DNA from: Allomuricauda sp. NBRC 101325
Lineage (GTDB): Bacteria; Bacteroidota; Bacteroidia; Flavobacteriales; Flavobacteriaceae
Reading direction: 5' to 3'
Assembly (NCBI RefSeq): GCF_030268205.1
Contig: NZ_BSQF01000002.1
Coordinates: 62,001 to 126,000 of the forward strand
DNA length: 64,000 bases
Positions 19,247 through 29,608 of this stretch are shown here, in pieces. Numbering within the stretch: the stretch's first letter is position 1; each line of letters starts with the position of its first letter. The translations under genes and the position numbers were made by a program. The notes beneath the pieces were generated by a model. The model did not search any database. It saw only the letters and a list, made by a program, of their open reading frames with translations, and was not told where the DNA came from.

Positions 19247-19457
19247 TAAAAGTTATGAGTGTTGAGTTGTGGGTTATGATTGGCTCATGATTTTCAACTC
19301 AACACTTAAAACTTAAAAAAGTACATGTCTCGAACGATGGTTCGGGAAAAACGGCAAAAGAAAAAAATCTGGGTCAGAGCAGAGTGTTTTCTTGACCCAA
19401 TTTTTTTGTCAAGAAATTGACAGTTATAAACAAGTAAACAATTAATAATTATTAAAT
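19247..19457 (+). promoter_or_regulatory. Structured leader between rpsJ and rplC with attenuator-like hairpins
   Basis: A 211-base gap inside an otherwise tightly packed operon. It contains, in order: a long inverted repeat (12-base arms, 19258-19269 with 19296-19307, 26-base loop); a small hairpin CGAAC-GATG-GTTCG (19331-19344); a terminator-like hairpin TGGGTCA / TGACCCA (19370-19376 with 19393-19399) followed by eight bases of A then seven T; an overlapping alternative pairing CTTGAC (19391-19396) with GTCAAG (19408-19413); and GTCAA-GAAA-TTGAC (19408-19421). The last three share bases, so they exclude each other, as in attenuators. L4 controls the S10 operon by attenuation in E. coli; a similar role is inference. 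Confidence 0.6.
19370..19407 (+). terminator. Terminator-like hairpin in the rpsJ-rplC leader
   Basis: Seven-base stem TGGGTCA / TGACCCA with a 16-base loop, directly followed by ATTTTTTT. The downstream genes are essential ribosomal genes, so it must be conditional or partial, or a promoter after it must serve rplC. Confidence 0.6.
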
Positions 19458-20075
19458 ATGTCTGGGTTAATAGGTAGAAAAATCGGTATGACCAGCATTT
19501 TCGACGAGAATGGAAAAAACATTCCATGTACCGTAATCGAAGCTGGACCATGCGTGGTTACCCAAGTCAGAACCGAAGAGGTTGACGGGTACAGTGCCCT
19601 TCAGCTTGGTTTCGATGACAAGGCAGAAAAGCGTGCTAACAAGGCCGAAACAGGTCACTTTAAAAAAGCAGGTACTTCTCCTAAAAAACAAGTCGTTGAA
19701 TTCCAAGATTTTGAAGGTGAATACAAATTGGGAGACACCATTGGTGCCGACCTTTTTGTAGAAGGAGAATTTGTTGATGTGATTGGAACATCCAAAGGAA
19801 AAGGTTTCCAAGGGGTTGTTAAACGTCACGGTTTTGGCGGTGTAGGTCAAGCAACCCACGGTCAGCACAACAGATTAAGAGCTCCAGGTTCCATCGGTGC
19901 CGCTTCTTATCCTGCTAAAGTAGTTAAGGGTTTGAAAATGGCCGGAAGAATGGGTGGAGATAGAGTAACAGTTCAAAACTTGAAAGTATTGAAAGTGGTT
20001 GCCGATAAAAACCTTATCGTAGTGAAAGGTTGTGTTCCAGGTCACAAGAATGCTTACGTAACAATTGAGAAGTAA
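19458..20075 (+). CDS. rplC: 50S ribosomal protein L3
   Basis: 205 residues; one of the two initiator proteins of 50S assembly. N-terminal [17 protein letters not shown] and the central loop that reaches the peptidyl-transferase centre ([16 protein letters not shown] ... [10 protein letters not shown]) are clear. The loop has Ala where proteobacterial L3 carries the methylated Gln (GAASYPAK against GQNQTPGK), so PrmB-type methylation is not expected. The stop overlaps the rplD start by one base. Confidence 0.99.
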   Translation: MSGLIGRKIGMTSIFDENGKNIPCTVIEAGPCVVTQVRTEEVDGYSALQLGFDDKAEKRANKAETGHFKKAGTSPKKQVVEFQDFEGEYKLGDTIGADLFVEGEFVDVIGTSKGKGFQGVVKRHGFGGVGQATHGQHNRLRAPGSIGAASYPAKVVKGLKMAGRMGGDRVTVQNLKVLKVVADKNLIVVKGCVPGHKNAYVTIEK

Positions 20076-20704
20076 TGAAGGTTGCAGTATTAGATATTAA
20101 AGGAAAAGAAACCGGAAGAAGCATTGAGCTTTCTGACGATGTTTTCGCAATAGAGCCTAATGAGCATGCCATCTATTTGGATGTTAAGCAATATTTGGCC
20201 CACCAAAGACAAGGTACGCACAAAGCTAAAGAAAGAGCTGAAGTTGCAGGTAGTACCCGTAAGATCAAGAAACAAAAAGGAACCGGTACCGCAAGGGCGG
20301 GTAGCATCAAGTCTCCTGTGTTTAGAGGTGGTGGTAGAATCTTCGGTCCAAGACCAAAGGATTATACCCAAAAATTGAATAAAAACGTTAAGCGTTTGGC
20401 TCGTAAATCAGCCTTGACACTTAAATCCAAAGAGAATGCTTTGGTAGTTGTTGAAGACTTCAATTTTGAAACTCCTAAGACCAAAGATTTTGTTAGTTTC
20501 CTGACTTCATTGGGAATAGAAAATAAAAAGTCTCTTATTGTGTTGGGCGATACAAATAATAATGTATATTTGTCGTCGCGTAATTTGGAGCGCTCCGAAG
20601 TTGTAACCGGTTCAGAATTAAACACTTACAAAATAGTTAACGCTAAAAGTTTAGTTCTTACAGAAAGTGCTTTGGAAGGAATTGAATCGAACCTAAAGAA
20701 ATAA
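20075..20704 (+). CDS. rplD: 50S ribosomal protein L4
   Basis: 209 residues. The exit-tunnel loop is recognisable ([20 protein letters not shown], residues about 65-84). In enterobacteria L4 is also the autogenous repressor of the S10 operon, which makes the structured leader in front of rplC relevant. Start shares one base with the rplC stop (TAATG), so translation is coupled. Confidence 0.99.
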   Translation: MKVAVLDIKGKETGRSIELSDDVFAIEPNEHAIYLDVKQYLAHQRQGTHKAKERAEVAGSTRKIKKQKGTGTARAGSIKSPVFRGGGRIFGPRPKDYTQKLNKNVKRLARKSALTLKSKENALVVVEDFNFETPKTKDFVSFLTSLGIENKKSLIVLGDTNNNVYLSSRNLERSEVVTGSELNTYKIVNAKSLVLTESALEGIESNLKK

Positions 20705-20711
20705 AAGTATC

Positions 20712-21002
20712 ATGAGTGTGTTGATAAGACCGATAATTACGGAGAAGATGACCGCCGACGGCGAGCTTTTCAATCGCTACGGTTTCTACGTTCAGCCTGG
20801 AGCTAACAAGTTGGAAATCAAAGCAGCGGTAGAAGCAACTTATGGTGTTTCTGTTGAAAAGGTAAGAACCATGAACTATGGTCCAACGCGTAAGAGTCGT
20901 TATACAAAAACCGGAATTCAGCACGGTAAAACAAACGCTATGAAAAAAGCGATTGTTGATGTAGCTGAAGGTGATATTATTGATTTTTACAGTAATCTAT
21001 AA
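20712..21002 (+). CDS. rplW: 50S ribosomal protein L23
   Basis: 96 residues; tunnel-exit protein and docking point for trigger factor and SRP. Starts LIRPIITEKMT, the L23 signature region, with the NKLEIKAAVEATYGVSVEKV core. Seven bases after rplD and nine before rplB. Confidence 0.98.
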   Translation: MSVLIRPIITEKMTADGELFNRYGFYVQPGANKLEIKAAVEATYGVSVEKVRTMNYGPTRKSRYTKTGIQHGKTNAMKKAIVDVAEGDIIDFYSNL

Positions 21003-21011
21003 AGACGAGAA

Positions 21012-21836
21012 ATGTCAGTTAGAAAATTAAAACCGATAACCCCTGGGCAGCGTTTTAGAGTAGTAAACGGATTTGACGCGATTACTACTGATAAGCCGGA
21101 AAAAAGCTTGCTTGCTCCGTTAAAAAAGTCAGGTGGTAGGAACAGTCAAGGAAAAATGACCATGCGCCATAGAGGTGGTGGGCATAAGAGAAGATATCGT
21201 ATCATCGATTTCAAAAGGGATAAACATGGTGTGGAAGCTATTGTGGCATCTATCCAGTACGATCCAAACAGAACTGCATTTATCGCTTTGGTTGAATATA
21301 CCGATGGTGAAAAAAGATATGTGGTTGCGCAAAATGGAATGCAAGTAGGTCAAACCATCGTTTCCGGTGCTGGATCTGCTCCAGAGATTGGAAATGCACT
21401 TCCATTGAGTGACATTCCATTGGGTACCATTGTTTCTTGTATCGAATTGAGACCAGGACAAGGTGCGATTATGGCGAGAAGTGCCGGTACATTTGCACAG
21501 TTGATGGCAAAAGACGGTAAGTTCGTGACCATTAAATTGCCTTCTGGTGAAACCCGTTTGATTTTGGCCACATGTTTGGCTACAATCGGAGCGGTTTCCA
21601 ACTCTGACCACCAATTGTTGGTATCTGGTAAAGCAGGTAGAAGCAGATGGTTGGGTAGAAGACCAAGAACTAGACCAGTAGCCATGAACCCTGTAGATCA
21701 CCCAATGGGTGGTGGTGAAGGTAGGGCTTCCGGAGGTCACCCAAGATCTAGGAACGGTATTCCTGCAAAAGGATATAGAACTCGTTCCAAGACCAAGGAC
21801 ACCAATAGATATATCATAGAACGTAGAAAGAAATAA
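21012..21836 (+). CDS. rplB: 50S ribosomal protein L2
   Basis: 274 residues; binds domain IV of 23S rRNA and is needed for peptidyl-transferase function and subunit joining. The hallmark [18 protein letters not shown] (conserved His in this motif) and the N-terminal RNA-binding OB fold ([20 protein letters not shown]) are intact. Confidence 0.99.
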   Translation: MSVRKLKPITPGQRFRVVNGFDAITTDKPEKSLLAPLKKSGGRNSQGKMTMRHRGGGHKRRYRIIDFKRDKHGVEAIVASIQYDPNRTAFIALVEYTDGEKRYVVAQNGMQVGQTIVSGAGSAPEIGNALPLSDIPLGTIVSCIELRPGQGAIMARSAGTFAQLMAKDGKFVTIKLPSGETRLILATCLATIGAVSNSDHQLLVSGKAGRSRWLGRRPRTRPVAMNPVDHPMGGGEGRASGGHPRSRNGIPAKGYRTRSKTKDTNRYIIERRKK

Positions 21837-21847
21837 AAGAAAAGTAA

Positions 21848-22126
21848 ATGGCACGTTCGTTAAAAAAAGGACCATTCGTTCATTTTAGCTTGGAGAAAAA
21901 AGTTCAGGCAAATGTAGAATCAGGTAAGAAAACAGTTATCAAAACGTGGTCTAGAGCCTCTATGATAACGCCAGACTTTGTGGGACAGACCATCGCTGTA
22001 CACAACGGGAGACAATTTGTTCCTGTATATGTAACCGAGAACATGGTAGGTCACAAACTTGGAGAATTTTCACCAACTAGATCTTTTAGAGGTCACGCTG
22101 GAGCTAAAAACAAAGGTAAAAAGTAA
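21848..22126 (+). CDS. rpsS: 30S ribosomal protein S19
   Basis: 92 residues; head protein next to S13. Contains the S19 signature [17 protein letters not shown] block as [20 protein letters not shown] and the N-terminal RSLKKGPFV. Seven bases to rplV. Confidence 0.99.
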   Translation: MARSLKKGPFVHFSLEKKVQANVESGKKTVIKTWSRASMITPDFVGQTIAVHNGRQFVPVYVTENMVGHKLGEFSPTRSFRGHAGAKNKGKK

Positions 22127-22133
22127 GTAAGCT

Positions 22134-22541
22134 ATGGGAGTTCGTAAAAGACAAATGGCCGAAAGGTTAAAAGAAGAGAAGAAGCAACTTGCTATTGCAA
22201 AGCTTAACAATTGCCCAACATCTCCAAGAAAGATGCGTTTGGTAGCTGACTTGGTAAGAGGTAAACAAGTAGAATTGGCTTTGGCCATTCTAAAGTTCAA
22301 TACCAAAGAAGCTTCTAGAAAGATGGAAAAGCTTTTGCTTTCCGCTATCGCTAACTGGGAAGCTAAGAACGAGGATGCAAGTATTGAGGATGCTAACCTT
22401 TACATCAAGGAAATCCGTGTAGACGGAGGAACCATGTTGAAAAGATTGAGACCAGCTCCGCAAGGAAGGGCACACAGAATCAGAAAGCGTTCCAACCATG
22501 TAACCATGATCTTGGAAGCCAATAACAACGTTGAAAGCTAG
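22134..22541 (+). CDS. rplV: 50S ribosomal protein L22
   Basis: 135 residues, longer than the roughly 110 of E. coli because of an N-terminal basic extension ([18 protein letters not shown]), which is normal in Bacteroidota. Core [19 protein letters not shown] and the beta-hairpin that lines the exit tunnel ([19 protein letters not shown]) are present. Confidence 0.98.
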   Translation: MGVRKRQMAERLKEEKKQLAIAKLNNCPTSPRKMRLVADLVRGKQVELALAILKFNTKEASRKMEKLLLSAIANWEAKNEDASIEDANLYIKEIRVDGGTMLKRLRPAPQGRAHRIRKRSNHVTMILEANNNVES

Positions 22542-22551
22542 TAAATAGAAT

Positions 22552-23271
22552 ATGGGACAGAAGACTAATCCAATAGGAAATCGCTTAGGAATTATCAGAG
22601 GATGGGAATCCAACTGGTACGGAGGAAACGATTACGGCGATAAGCTGGCTGAAGACGATAAGATCAGAAAGTACGTCTATGCACGTTTGGCAAAAGCCAG
22701 TGTGTCTAGGGTAATTATAGAAAGAACGTTGAAGTTGATCACCATTACTATTACCACCGCAAGGCCAGGTATCATTATCGGTAAAGGAGGACAAGAGGTA
22801 GATAAACTTAAGGAAGAGCTTAAGAAGATTACCAACAAAGAAGTTCAGATCAACATTCACGAGATCAAAAGACCTGAATTGGATGCCAATTTGGTTGCTG
22901 CAAGTGTAGCAAGACAGATCGAGAGCAGAATTTCATACCGTAGGGCCATTAAAATGGCAATTGCAGCAGCAATGCGTATGAATGCAGAAGGTATTAAAAT
23001 TCAGATTTCCGGACGTTTGAATGGCGCTGAAATGGCACGTTCAGAATCTTACAAAGAAGGAAGAATTCCATTGTCCACTTTCCGTGCAGATGTAGATTAT
23101 GCATTGCACGAAGCTCACACTACCTATGGTAGATTGGGTATCAAAGTGTGGATCATGAAAGGTGAAGTTTACGGTAAGAGAGAACTTTCTCCTTTGGTAG
23201 GATTGAGCAAGAGTCAAGGAAAAGGCGGTAAACAAGAAGGTGGTGCAAAGAAACCTCGCCGTAGAAAGTAA
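22552..23271 (+). CDS. rpsC: 30S ribosomal protein S3
   Basis: 239 residues; mRNA-entry protein with helicase role. The KH type 2 domain has [18 protein letters not shown]; the C-terminal S3 domain has [14 protein letters not shown]. The C-terminal tail is a Gly/Lys-rich basic extension ([18 protein letters not shown]). Confidence 0.99.
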   Translation: MGQKTNPIGNRLGIIRGWESNWYGGNDYGDKLAEDDKIRKYVYARLAKASVSRVIIERTLKLITITITTARPGIIIGKGGQEVDKLKEELKKITNKEVQINIHEIKRPELDANLVAASVARQIESRISYRRAIKMAIAAAMRMNAEGIKIQISGRLNGAEMARSESYKEGRIPLSTFRADVDYALHEAHTTYGRLGIKVWIMKGEVYGKRELSPLVGLSKSQGKGGKQEGGAKKPRRRK

Positions 23272-23290
23272 TAAGATAAAGTAAGGTAAG

Positions 23291-23710
23291 ATGTTACAGC
23301 CAAAAAGAACGAAATTTCGTAAAGCCCAGAAAGGGCGTATGAAGGGAATCTCCCAAAGAGGGCACCAACTTTCCAATGGAATGTTCGGTATCAAATCTAT
23401 GGACTCCCACTTCATCACTTCCCGACAAATAGAGGCTGCGCGTATCGCTGCGACAAGATACATGAAGAGACAAGGTCAGTTGTGGATCAAAATATTCCCG
23501 GACAAGCCTATTACCAAAAAACCTCTTGAGGTTCGTATGGGTAAAGGTAAAGGTGCTCCGGAATATTGGGTAGCTATTGTAAAGCCTGGTAGAATCATGT
23601 TCGAGGTTGCTGGAGTGCCCTTGGATATTGCCAAAGAAGCCTTGAGGCTTGCGGCTCAGAAACTACCGGTTAAAACCAAGTTTGTTGTAGCAAGGGATTA
23701 TTCCGCTTAA
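23291..23710 (+). CDS. rplP: 50S ribosomal protein L16
   Basis: 139 residues; binds near the A-site of the peptidyl-transferase centre. Conserved [29 protein letters not shown] and [13 protein letters not shown] blocks are present, including the arginine region modified in some bacteria. Confidence 0.99.
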   Translation: MLQPKRTKFRKAQKGRMKGISQRGHQLSNGMFGIKSMDSHFITSRQIEAARIAATRYMKRQGQLWIKIFPDKPITKKPLEVRMGKGKGAPEYWVAIVKPGRIMFEVAGVPLDIAKEALRLAAQKLPVKTKFVVARDYSA

Positions 23711-23730
23711 TTTTTAATTGAGAAGAAAAG

Positions 23731-23922
23731 ATGAGACAATCAGAAATAAAAGAACTTTCAATTGAAGAGCTAAAGGAGAGATTGGCCGAGTTCAAAAAGC
23801 AACACGCCGACCTTAAAATGGCCCACGCCGTTACTCCTTTGGAAAATCCTTTACAGATCAGAAAGACTAGAAGGATGGTAGCAAGACTTGCAACTGAATT
23901 AACTAAAAGGGAATTACAATAA
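23731..23922 (+). CDS. rpmC: 50S ribosomal protein L29
   Basis: 63 residues of two-helix L29 fold; [20 protein letters not shown] at the N-terminus and [19 protein letters not shown], the L29 signature region. Located at the tunnel exit beside L23. 20 bases after rplP and 13 before rpsQ. Confidence 0.98.
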   Translation: MRQSEIKELSIEELKERLAEFKKQHADLKMAHAVTPLENPLQIRKTRRMVARLATELTKRELQ

Positions 23923-23935
23923 TTGGTTCTGCCTT

Positions 23936-24193
23936 ATGGAAAACAGAAATTTAAGAAAAGAAAGAATAGGGGTTGTTACCAGCAACAAAATGGAGAAATC
24001 TATCGTGGTTTCCGAAGTTAAGCGTGTGAAGCACCCTATGTACGGTAAATTCGTATTGAAGACCAAGAAATATGTTGCCCACGACGAAAAGAACGATTGC
24101 AACGAAGGCGATACCGTTAAAATAATGGAAACAAGACCATTGAGTAAGACGAAGTGCTGGAGATTGGTTGAAATCCTAGAAAGAGCTAAATAA
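23936..24193 (+). CDS. rpsQ: 30S ribosomal protein S17
   Basis: 85 residues, OB-fold primary binder of 16S rRNA. Conserved [19 protein letters not shown] and [20 protein letters not shown] followed by [10 protein letters not shown]. Two bases before rplN, so translation is likely coupled. Confidence 0.99.
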   Translation: MENRNLRKERIGVVTSNKMEKSIVVSEVKRVKHPMYGKFVLKTKKYVAHDEKNDCNEGDTVKIMETRPLSKTKCWRLVEILERAK

Positions 24194-24195
24194 TT

Positions 24196-24564
24196 ATGGT
24201 ACAACAAGAATCAAGATTAAAGGTTGCGGACAATACAGGTGCAAAAGAAGTTTTGACCATCCGCGTACTAGGTGGAACAAAGAGAAGATATGCTTCCCTA
24301 GGTGACAAGATTGTTGTGTCCGTAAAGGAGGCAACTCCAAACGGTACTGTGAAAAAAGGTTCTGTTTCTACAGCGGTTGTTGTTAGAACCAAAAAGGAAG
24401 TAAGAAGACCAGATGGATCTTACATCCGTTTTGATGACAATGCCTGTGTATTGTTGAACGCTGCTGGTGAAATGAGAGGTACCCGTGTATTCGGACCTGT
24501 GGCCAGAGAGTTAAGGGACAGACAGTTCATGAAGATTGTTTCATTGGCGCCTGAAGTACTATAA
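24196..24564 (+). CDS. rplN: 50S ribosomal protein L14
   Basis: 122 residues, the universal length; forms an intersubunit bridge. Starts [19 protein letters not shown]; the central [19 protein letters not shown] and C-terminal [15 protein letters not shown] blocks match the family. Confidence 0.99.
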   Translation: MVQQESRLKVADNTGAKEVLTIRVLGGTKRRYASLGDKIVVSVKEATPNGTVKKGSVSTAVVVRTKKEVRRPDGSYIRFDDNACVLLNAAGEMRGTRVFGPVARELRDRQFMKIVSLAPEVL

Positions 24565-24580
24565 CAGAAATATCACAGAG

Positions 24581-24892
24581 ATGAAGTTGAAAATTAAAAC
24601 AGGGGATACGGTCAAAGTCATTGCGGGAGACCACAAGGGCAGCGAAGGTAAAGTACTTAAAGTGGACCGTGAAAAGAACAAAGCTATCGTGGAAGGGGTG
24701 AACACCGTTTCTAAACACGAAAAGCCAAGTGCACAGAACCCACAAGGAGGCATAACTAAAAAGGAAGCGCCTATCCATATTTCCAATCTATCCTTGATCG
24801 ATCCTAAGTCTGGCGATGCCACACGAGTTGGATACGAAGAAAGAGATGGAAAGAAAGTAAGGTTTTCCAAAAAATCCAATGAAGTAATTTAG
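24581..24892 (+). CDS. rplX: 50S ribosomal protein L24
   Basis: 103 residues from the ATG at 24581 ([20 protein letters not shown]). A longer in-frame start at 24536 would lie inside rplN and is rejected. The KOW motif ([20 protein letters not shown]) is the RNA-binding feature; L24 is an assembly initiator on 23S rRNA domain I. Confidence 0.98.
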   Translation: MKLKIKTGDTVKVIAGDHKGSEGKVLKVDREKNKAIVEGVNTVSKHEKPSAQNPQGGITKKEAPIHISNLSLIDPKSGDATRVGYEERDGKKVRFSKKSNEVI

Positions 24893-24894
24893 TC

Positions 24895-25446
24895 ATGAGT
24901 TACATTCCAAGATTAAAATCAGAATATAGAGAGCGTGTGATCAAAGCGCTTACTGACGAATTTGGTTACAAAAATGTAATGCAAGTTCCTAAGTTGGAGA
25001 AAATCGTAGTAAGCCGTGGTGTTGGTGCCGCTGTTTCCGATAAGAAATTGATTGATCACGCTGTAGACGAATTGACCAATATTACAGGTCAGAAAGCGGT
25101 TGCTACCCTATCTAAAAAGGATGTTGCTACATTCAAACTTAGAAAAGGAATGCCAATTGGTGCAAAAGTGACCCTTAGAGGCGAGCGCATGTATGAATTT
25201 TTGGACAGATTGATCACTACAGCCCTTCCAAGGGTACGTGATTTTCAAGGAGTAAGAGCTACTGGTTTCGACGGTAGAGGTAACTACAACTTGGGTATCA
25301 CTGAGCAGATCATCTTTCCAGAGATCAACATCGACAGAATCAACAGAATTAACGGTATGGATATTACCTTTGTAACTTCTGCTGAAACTGATAAAGAAGC
25401 AAAATCATTGTTAACTCAATTGGGAATACCCTTTAAAAAGAACTAG
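24895..25446 (+). CDS. rplE: 50S ribosomal protein L5
   Basis: 183 residues; binds 5S rRNA and P-site tRNA. Conserved [38 protein letters not shown] and the C-terminal [11 protein letters not shown] blocks are intact. Two bases after rplX and one base before rpsN. Confidence 0.99.
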   Translation: MSYIPRLKSEYRERVIKALTDEFGYKNVMQVPKLEKIVVSRGVGAAVSDKKLIDHAVDELTNITGQKAVATLSKKDVATFKLRKGMPIGAKVTLRGERMYEFLDRLITTALPRVRDFQGVRATGFDGRGNYNLGITEQIIFPEINIDRINRINGMDITFVTSAETDKEAKSLLTQLGIPFKKN

Positions 25447-25447
25447 T

Positions 25448-25717
25448 ATGGCCAAGGAATCAATGAAAGCCCGTGAGAGAAAAAGGGCGAAAATGGTTGC
25501 GAAATACGCTGCGAAAAGAAAAGCTTTAAAAGAAGCAGGTGATTACGAAGCACTTCAAAAGTTGCCTGTAAATGCATCTCCAGTACGTATGCACAACCGT
25601 TGCAAATTGACCGGAAGACCAAGAGGATACATGAGAACTTTCGGTATCTCTAGGGTTACTTTTAGGGAAATGGCCAATCAAGGGTTAATTCCAGGAGTTA
25701 AAAAGGCAAGTTGGTAA
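25448..25717 (+). CDS. rpsN: 30S ribosomal protein S14, zinc-independent (C-) form
   Basis: 89 residues, the long form of S14. Only one Cys is present ([12 protein letters not shown]); the CxxC...CxxC zinc ribbon of short S14 is missing, so this is the zinc-free type. [15 protein letters not shown] and [11 protein letters not shown] are standard. It matters together with L36 and S4 in this operon, which also lack zinc ligands. Confidence 0.98.
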   Translation: MAKESMKARERKRAKMVAKYAAKRKALKEAGDYEALQKLPVNASPVRMHNRCKLTGRPRGYMRTFGISRVTFREMANQGLIPGVKKASW

Positions 25718-25735
25718 TTTAGATATAGAAAAGAA

Positions 25736-26134
25736 ATGCTTACAGATCCAATTTCAGATTATTTGACCAGAATTAGAAATGCCAACAAGGCAGGTCATAG
25801 AGTGGTGGATATTCCCGCTTCCAATCTAAAAAAACAGATTACCAAAATATTGTTCGATCAAGGATATATTTTGAGCTATAAGTTCGAAGAAGATAAAGTA
25901 CAGGGTAACATCAAGATCGCCCTTAAGTACGATAAATTCACTAAAGAACCTATCATTAAAAAATTGCAAAGGGTTAGTAAACCAGGTTTGCGTAAATATG
26001 CAGGTTCCGAAGAATTGCCAAGAGTATTGAATGGTTTGGGTATCGCTATCGTTTCTACATCTCACGGTGTAATGACCAGCAAACAAGCCAAGCAAGAGAA
26101 CGTAGGTGGTGAAGTATTGTGCTACGTATATTAA
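25736..26134 (+). CDS. rpsH: 30S ribosomal protein S8
   Basis: 132 residues; central-domain 16S binder. N-terminal [18 protein letters not shown] and C-terminal [19 protein letters not shown] are the S8 signature blocks. In E. coli S8 represses the spc operon at rplE; no equivalent mRNA structure was identifiable by eye. Confidence 0.99.
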   Translation: MLTDPISDYLTRIRNANKAGHRVVDIPASNLKKQITKILFDQGYILSYKFEEDKVQGNIKIALKYDKFTKEPIIKKLQRVSKPGLRKYAGSEELPRVLNGLGIAIVSTSHGVMTSKQAKQENVGGEVLCYVY

Positions 26135-26153
26135 TTGAGTAAAGAGTAGAAAA

Positions 26154-26696
26154 ATGTCAAGAATAGGTAATAGTCCAATCGCAATTCCCGATGGTGTCAC
26201 TGTAGAAGTGAAGGATTCTGTGGTTACCGTAAAAGGTGGTCTAGGAGAACTTACCCAAGAATTTTCAGGAGTTGATGTAAAGGTTGAGGATGGAAGTGTT
26301 GTTTTGGAACGACCTTCAGAATCCAAAGAGCACAAGGCTAAGCATGGCTTGTACCGTGCACTTATCAATAATATGGTATTGGGTGTGTCCAAAGGATGGA
26401 CCAAGGAATTGGAACTTGTAGGTGTTGGTTACAGAGCTAGCAACCAAGGTCAAAAATTGGATATTGCCCTTGGATTCTCTCACAATATTGTATTGGATAT
26501 CGCGCCAGAGGTAAAAATCGAGACCGTATCCGAAAAAGGGAAAAACCCTATTGTTAAACTAACGTCTCACGACAAACAATTGGTAGGTCAGGTGGCCGCC
26601 AAGATCAGATCCTTCCGTAAGCCAGAGCCTTACAAAGGAAAAGGTGTGAAGTTTGTAGGTGAAATACTAAGAAGAAAAGCAGGTAAATCAGCTTAA
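26154..26696 (+). CDS. rplF: 50S ribosomal protein L6
   Basis: 180 residues; two similar alpha/beta domains. Starts [16 protein letters not shown]-terminal signature [12 protein letters not shown] is present (PEPYKGKG). Located near the sarcin-ricin loop and factor-binding site. Confidence 0.99.
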   Translation: MSRIGNSPIAIPDGVTVEVKDSVVTVKGGLGELTQEFSGVDVKVEDGSVVLERPSESKEHKAKHGLYRALINNMVLGVSKGWTKELELVGVGYRASNQGQKLDIALGFSHNIVLDIAPEVKIETVSEKGKNPIVKLTSHDKQLVGQVAAKIRSFRKPEPYKGKGVKFVGEILRRKAGKSA

Positions 26697-26707
26697 TAAT
26701 TAAGACT

Positions 26708-27061
26708 ATGGGATTATCTAAGACTGAAAGAAAATTACGCATCCGAAGAAGAATTCGCAAAGTATCCTTCGGAACTGAAGCAAGACCAAGATTGTCTGTA
26801 TTCAGAAGCAATAAAGAAATATATGCCCAGTTGATCGACGACAACAAAGGTGTTACCTTGGCATCAGCTTCATCCAGAGATAAGGGTGTTGAGGCCACAG
26901 GAACAAAATCTGAGGTCGCAACCAGCGTGGGTAAGGCCATAGCGGAGAAAGCCCTTAAGCTTGGAATCGAGGCCGTAGCGTTCGATAGAGGTGGAAACCT
27001 GTATCACGGTAGAGTAAAATCATTGGCTGAAGGAGCTAGGGAAGCAGGACTTAAATTCTAA
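26708..27061 (+). CDS. rplR: 50S ribosomal protein L18
   Basis: 117 residues; 5S rRNA-binding protein. Basic N-terminus [18 protein letters not shown], then [20 protein letters not shown] and the C-terminal [20 protein letters not shown] block. Eight bases before rpsE. Confidence 0.99.
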   Translation: MGLSKTERKLRIRRRIRKVSFGTEARPRLSVFRSNKEIYAQLIDDNKGVTLASASSRDKGVEATGTKSEVATSVGKAIAEKALKLGIEAVAFDRGGNLYHGRVKSLAEGAREAGLKF

Positions 27062-27068
27062 TAAAACT

Positions 27069-27593
27069 ATGTACCAGAATTACAAAAACGTAGAAATAGT
27101 AAAGCCAGGTGGACTGGAGTTGAAAGACCGTTTGGTTGGAGTACAAAGGGTTACCAAGGTAACAAAAGGTGGTAGAGCTTTTGGTTTTTCAGCTATTGTT
27201 GTAGTTGGTGATGAAAACGGTGTTGTTGGACATGGTTTGGGAAAATCCAAAGAAGTTGCCACAGCGATTGCAAAAGCTATAGAGGATGCTAAGAAAAACT
27301 TGGTACGTATTCCTTTGGATAAGGTTACACTTCCTCACGAGCAAAAAGGTAAATTCGGTGGAGCAAGGGTTTTCATTAAGCCTGCATCACACGGTACCGG
27401 GGTAATTGCTGGTGGAGCTGTAAGAGCGGTATTGGAAGCCGTAGGTGTACACGACGTATTGTCTAAATCACAAGGTTCTTCCAACCCTCACAACGTGGTA
27501 AAAGCTACTTTCGATGCCTTGTTGCAATTAAGAAGTGCCGATACCGTAGCAAAACAAAGAGGAGTTTCTTTGGAAAAAGTCTTTAAAGGATAA
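27069..27593 (+). CDS. rpsE: 30S ribosomal protein S5
   Basis: 174 residues; contributes to mRNA entry and translational accuracy. The S5 double-stranded RNA-binding region ([20 protein letters not shown]) and the C-terminal [20 protein letters not shown] are present. Confidence 0.99.
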   Translation: MYQNYKNVEIVKPGGLELKDRLVGVQRVTKVTKGGRAFGFSAIVVVGDENGVVGHGLGKSKEVATAIAKAIEDAKKNLVRIPLDKVTLPHEQKGKFGGARVFIKPASHGTGVIAGGAVRAVLEAVGVHDVLSKSQGSSNPHNVVKATFDALLQLRSADTVAKQRGVSLEKVFKG

Positions 27594-27605
27594 ACATAGG
27601 ATAGT

Positions 27606-27785
27606 ATGTCAAAGATTAAGGTTAAACAAGAGAAAAGCGCCATCAAAAGGCCACAGAACCAAAAGAGAACTTTGGAGGCACTTGGTTTGCGCAAGATCGG
27701 GCAGGTTGTGGAACACGAAGCAACCCCTAGTATCCTTGGAATGGTAGAAAAGGTAAAACACTTGGTTTCCACTGAGGAAGCTTAA
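27606..27785 (+). CDS. rpmD: 50S ribosomal protein L30
   Basis: 59 residues, read directly from the sequence between rpsE and rplO: starts MSKIKVKQEKSAIKRPQNQK, continues with the typical LEALGLRKIGQVVEHEATPS and ends KHLVSTEEA. The L30 ferredoxin-like fold and position between S5 and L15 are as in most bacteria. Confidence 0.98.
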   Translation: MSKIKVKQEKSAIKRPQNQKRTLEALGLRKIGQVVEHEATPSILGMVEKVKHLVSTEEA

Positions 27786-27798
27786 AATATAAAGGCAC

Positions 27799-28251
27799 AT
27801 GGATTTGAATAATCTAAAACCAGCGGATGGCGCTGTGCACAAAGAAGGAAAACGAGTAGGAAGAGGAGAAGGATCCGGTAAAGGAGGAACTTCCACCCGT
27901 GGACACAAAGGAGCCAAATCTAGATCTGGTTATTCCAAAAAGATCGGTTTCGAAGGTGGTCAGATGCCATTGCAAAGACGTGTTCCCAAGTTTGGTTTCA
28001 AAAACATCAACAGAAAGGAATACAGAGGCATCAATCTAGCTAAACTTCAAGAGTTGGTAGATAACGGCGTGATCAAAAACGAAGTTACTTTCGAAGGTCT
28101 TGTAGAAAGTGGATTGGCCCACAAAAACGATTTGGTAAAGATTTTAGGTAACGGCGAATTGAAAGCCTCCCTAAAAGTATCCGTACATAAATTTACTGCT
28201 TCCGCTAAAGCTGCTATCGAAGCTGCAGGAGGTGAGGCAATAAGTTTATAA
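27799..28251 (+). CDS. rplO: 50S ribosomal protein L15
   Basis: 150 residues; late 50S assembly protein. N-terminal Gly/Lys-rich region KRVGRGEGSGKGGTSTRGHK and GFEGGQMPLQRRVPKFGFKN are the L15 hallmarks; C-terminal KFTASAKAAIEAAGGEA closes the fold. Ten bases before secY. Confidence 0.99.
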   Translation: MDLNNLKPADGAVHKEGKRVGRGEGSGKGGTSTRGHKGAKSRSGYSKKIGFEGGQMPLQRRVPKFGFKNINRKEYRGINLAKLQELVDNGVIKNEVTFEGLVESGLAHKNDLVKILGNGELKASLKVSVHKFTASAKAAIEAAGGEAISL

Positions 28252-28261
28252 GACATAGAGC

Positions 28262-29605
28262 ATGAAGAAATTTATTGAGACCATATCCAATATTTGGAAG
28301 ATTGATGAACTAAGACAACGTATCATCCTAACACTGGGACTACTATTGGTTTACCGATTTGGAGCCCAAGTTGTTCTTCCGGGTATTGATACTGCCCAAT
28401 TGGCCCAATTGAATTCGCAAACAGAAAGCGGTATTTTGGGTATTCTTAATGCTTTTACAGGTGGTGCTTTCGCGAATGCTTCGGTATTCGCTTTGGGTAT
28501 TATGCCCTATATCTCGGCATCCATTGTAGTTCAGTTGATGGGAATAGCAATTCCTTATCTTCAAAAACTACAAAAAGAAGGAGAAAGTGGAAGAAAGACC
28601 ATCAACCAAATCACACGATGGTTGACCATTGGTATCTGTATTGTTCAGGCACCAGCTTACTTGTACGGTCTAGGTGCACTTGGTGTTCCGGATAGTGCTT
28701 TTGTTTTAGGTAAAGGTCTTGATTTCATTGTTCCAGCGGTAATCATCTTGGTAACTGGATGTGTGTTCGCAATGTGGTTGGGTGAAAAAATAACCGATAA
28801 AGGAATCGGAAACGGTATCTCTTTATTGATTATGGTAGGTATTATTGCTACCATGCCAGTTGCATTTGCGCAAGAATTTGATTCAAGAACAACAGGAGCT
28901 GCAGGTGGATTGATGTTCATTCTTATCGAAGTGATCGTATGGTTCTTGGTAATCTTGGCCAGTGTTTATTTAACAATGGCTGTAAGACAGATTCCAGTAC
29001 AGTACGCAAGAAGAACTGCTTCCGGTGGTTACGAGAAAAACATCATGGGAGCTCGCCAGTACATTCCTTTAAAGTTGAATGCCTCTGGGGTAATGCCAAT
29101 TATCTTCGCACAAGCGATTATGTTTGCGCCAAGTTTAATTGGAAGAACTTTTAATGATACAGCAGCTGGTCAATGGATGGAAGTACAATTCGCGGATATC
29201 TTCGGATTGGCTTATAACCTTCTGTTTGCACTGTTAATCATAATATTCACTTATTTTTACACCGCGATTACCGTGCCTACCAACAAGATGGCCGATGATC
29301 TAAAAAGAAGCGGTGGATTTATCCCGGGCATTCGTCCAGGAAAAGAAACAGGTGACTATTTGGATAAGATTATGTCATTGATCACATTGCCAGGTTCAGT
29401 ATTCTTGGCGCTATTGGCAGTATTGCCTGCCATTGTGGTAAAGTTGATGGATGTTCAGGCATCTTGGGCATTATTTTACGGTGGAACATCCCTTTTGATC
29501 ATGGTAGGTGTAGCTATCGATACCGTACAACAAGTAAATTCTTATTTGTTGAACAGACATTACGATGGCTTGATGAAAACCGGAAAAAATAGAAAAGTAG
29601 CATAG
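28262..29605 (+). CDS. secY: Preprotein translocase subunit SecY
   Basis: 447 residues with ten hydrophobic segments; the protein-conducting channel of the inner membrane, partner of SecE, SecG and SecA. Conserved VLPGID near TM1, GIMPYISASIVVQLM (TM2), GIGNGISLLI (TM4) and the cytoplasmic loop RSGGFIPGIRPGKET between TM8 and TM9 are visible. Embedded between L15 and IF-1 without adk or map, which follow secY in many other bacteria. Confidence 0.99.
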   Translation: MKKFIETISNIWKIDELRQRIILTLGLLLVYRFGAQVVLPGIDTAQLAQLNSQTESGILGILNAFTGGAFANASVFALGIMPYISASIVVQLMGIAIPYLQKLQKEGESGRKTINQITRWLTIGICIVQAPAYLYGLGALGVPDSAFVLGKGLDFIVPAVIILVTGCVFAMWLGEKITDKGIGNGISLLIMVGIIATMPVAFAQEFDSRTTGAAGGLMFILIEVIVWFLVILASVYLTMAVRQIPVQYARRTASGGYEKNIMGARQYIPLKLNASGVMPIIFAQAIMFAPSLIGRTFNDTAAGQWMEVQFADIFGLAYNLLFALLIIIFTYFYTAITVPTNKMADDLKRSGGFIPGIRPGKETGDYLDKIMSLITLPGSVFLALLAVLPAIVVKLMDVQASWALFYGGTSLLIMVGVAIDTVQQVNSYLLNRHYDGLMKTGKNRKVA

Positions 29606-29608
29606 TTT

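Noticed and set aside
19306..19551. Minus-strand open frame across the rpsJ-rplC leader
   Set aside because: It runs over the start of rplC and hairpin-rich leader; no protein-like features.
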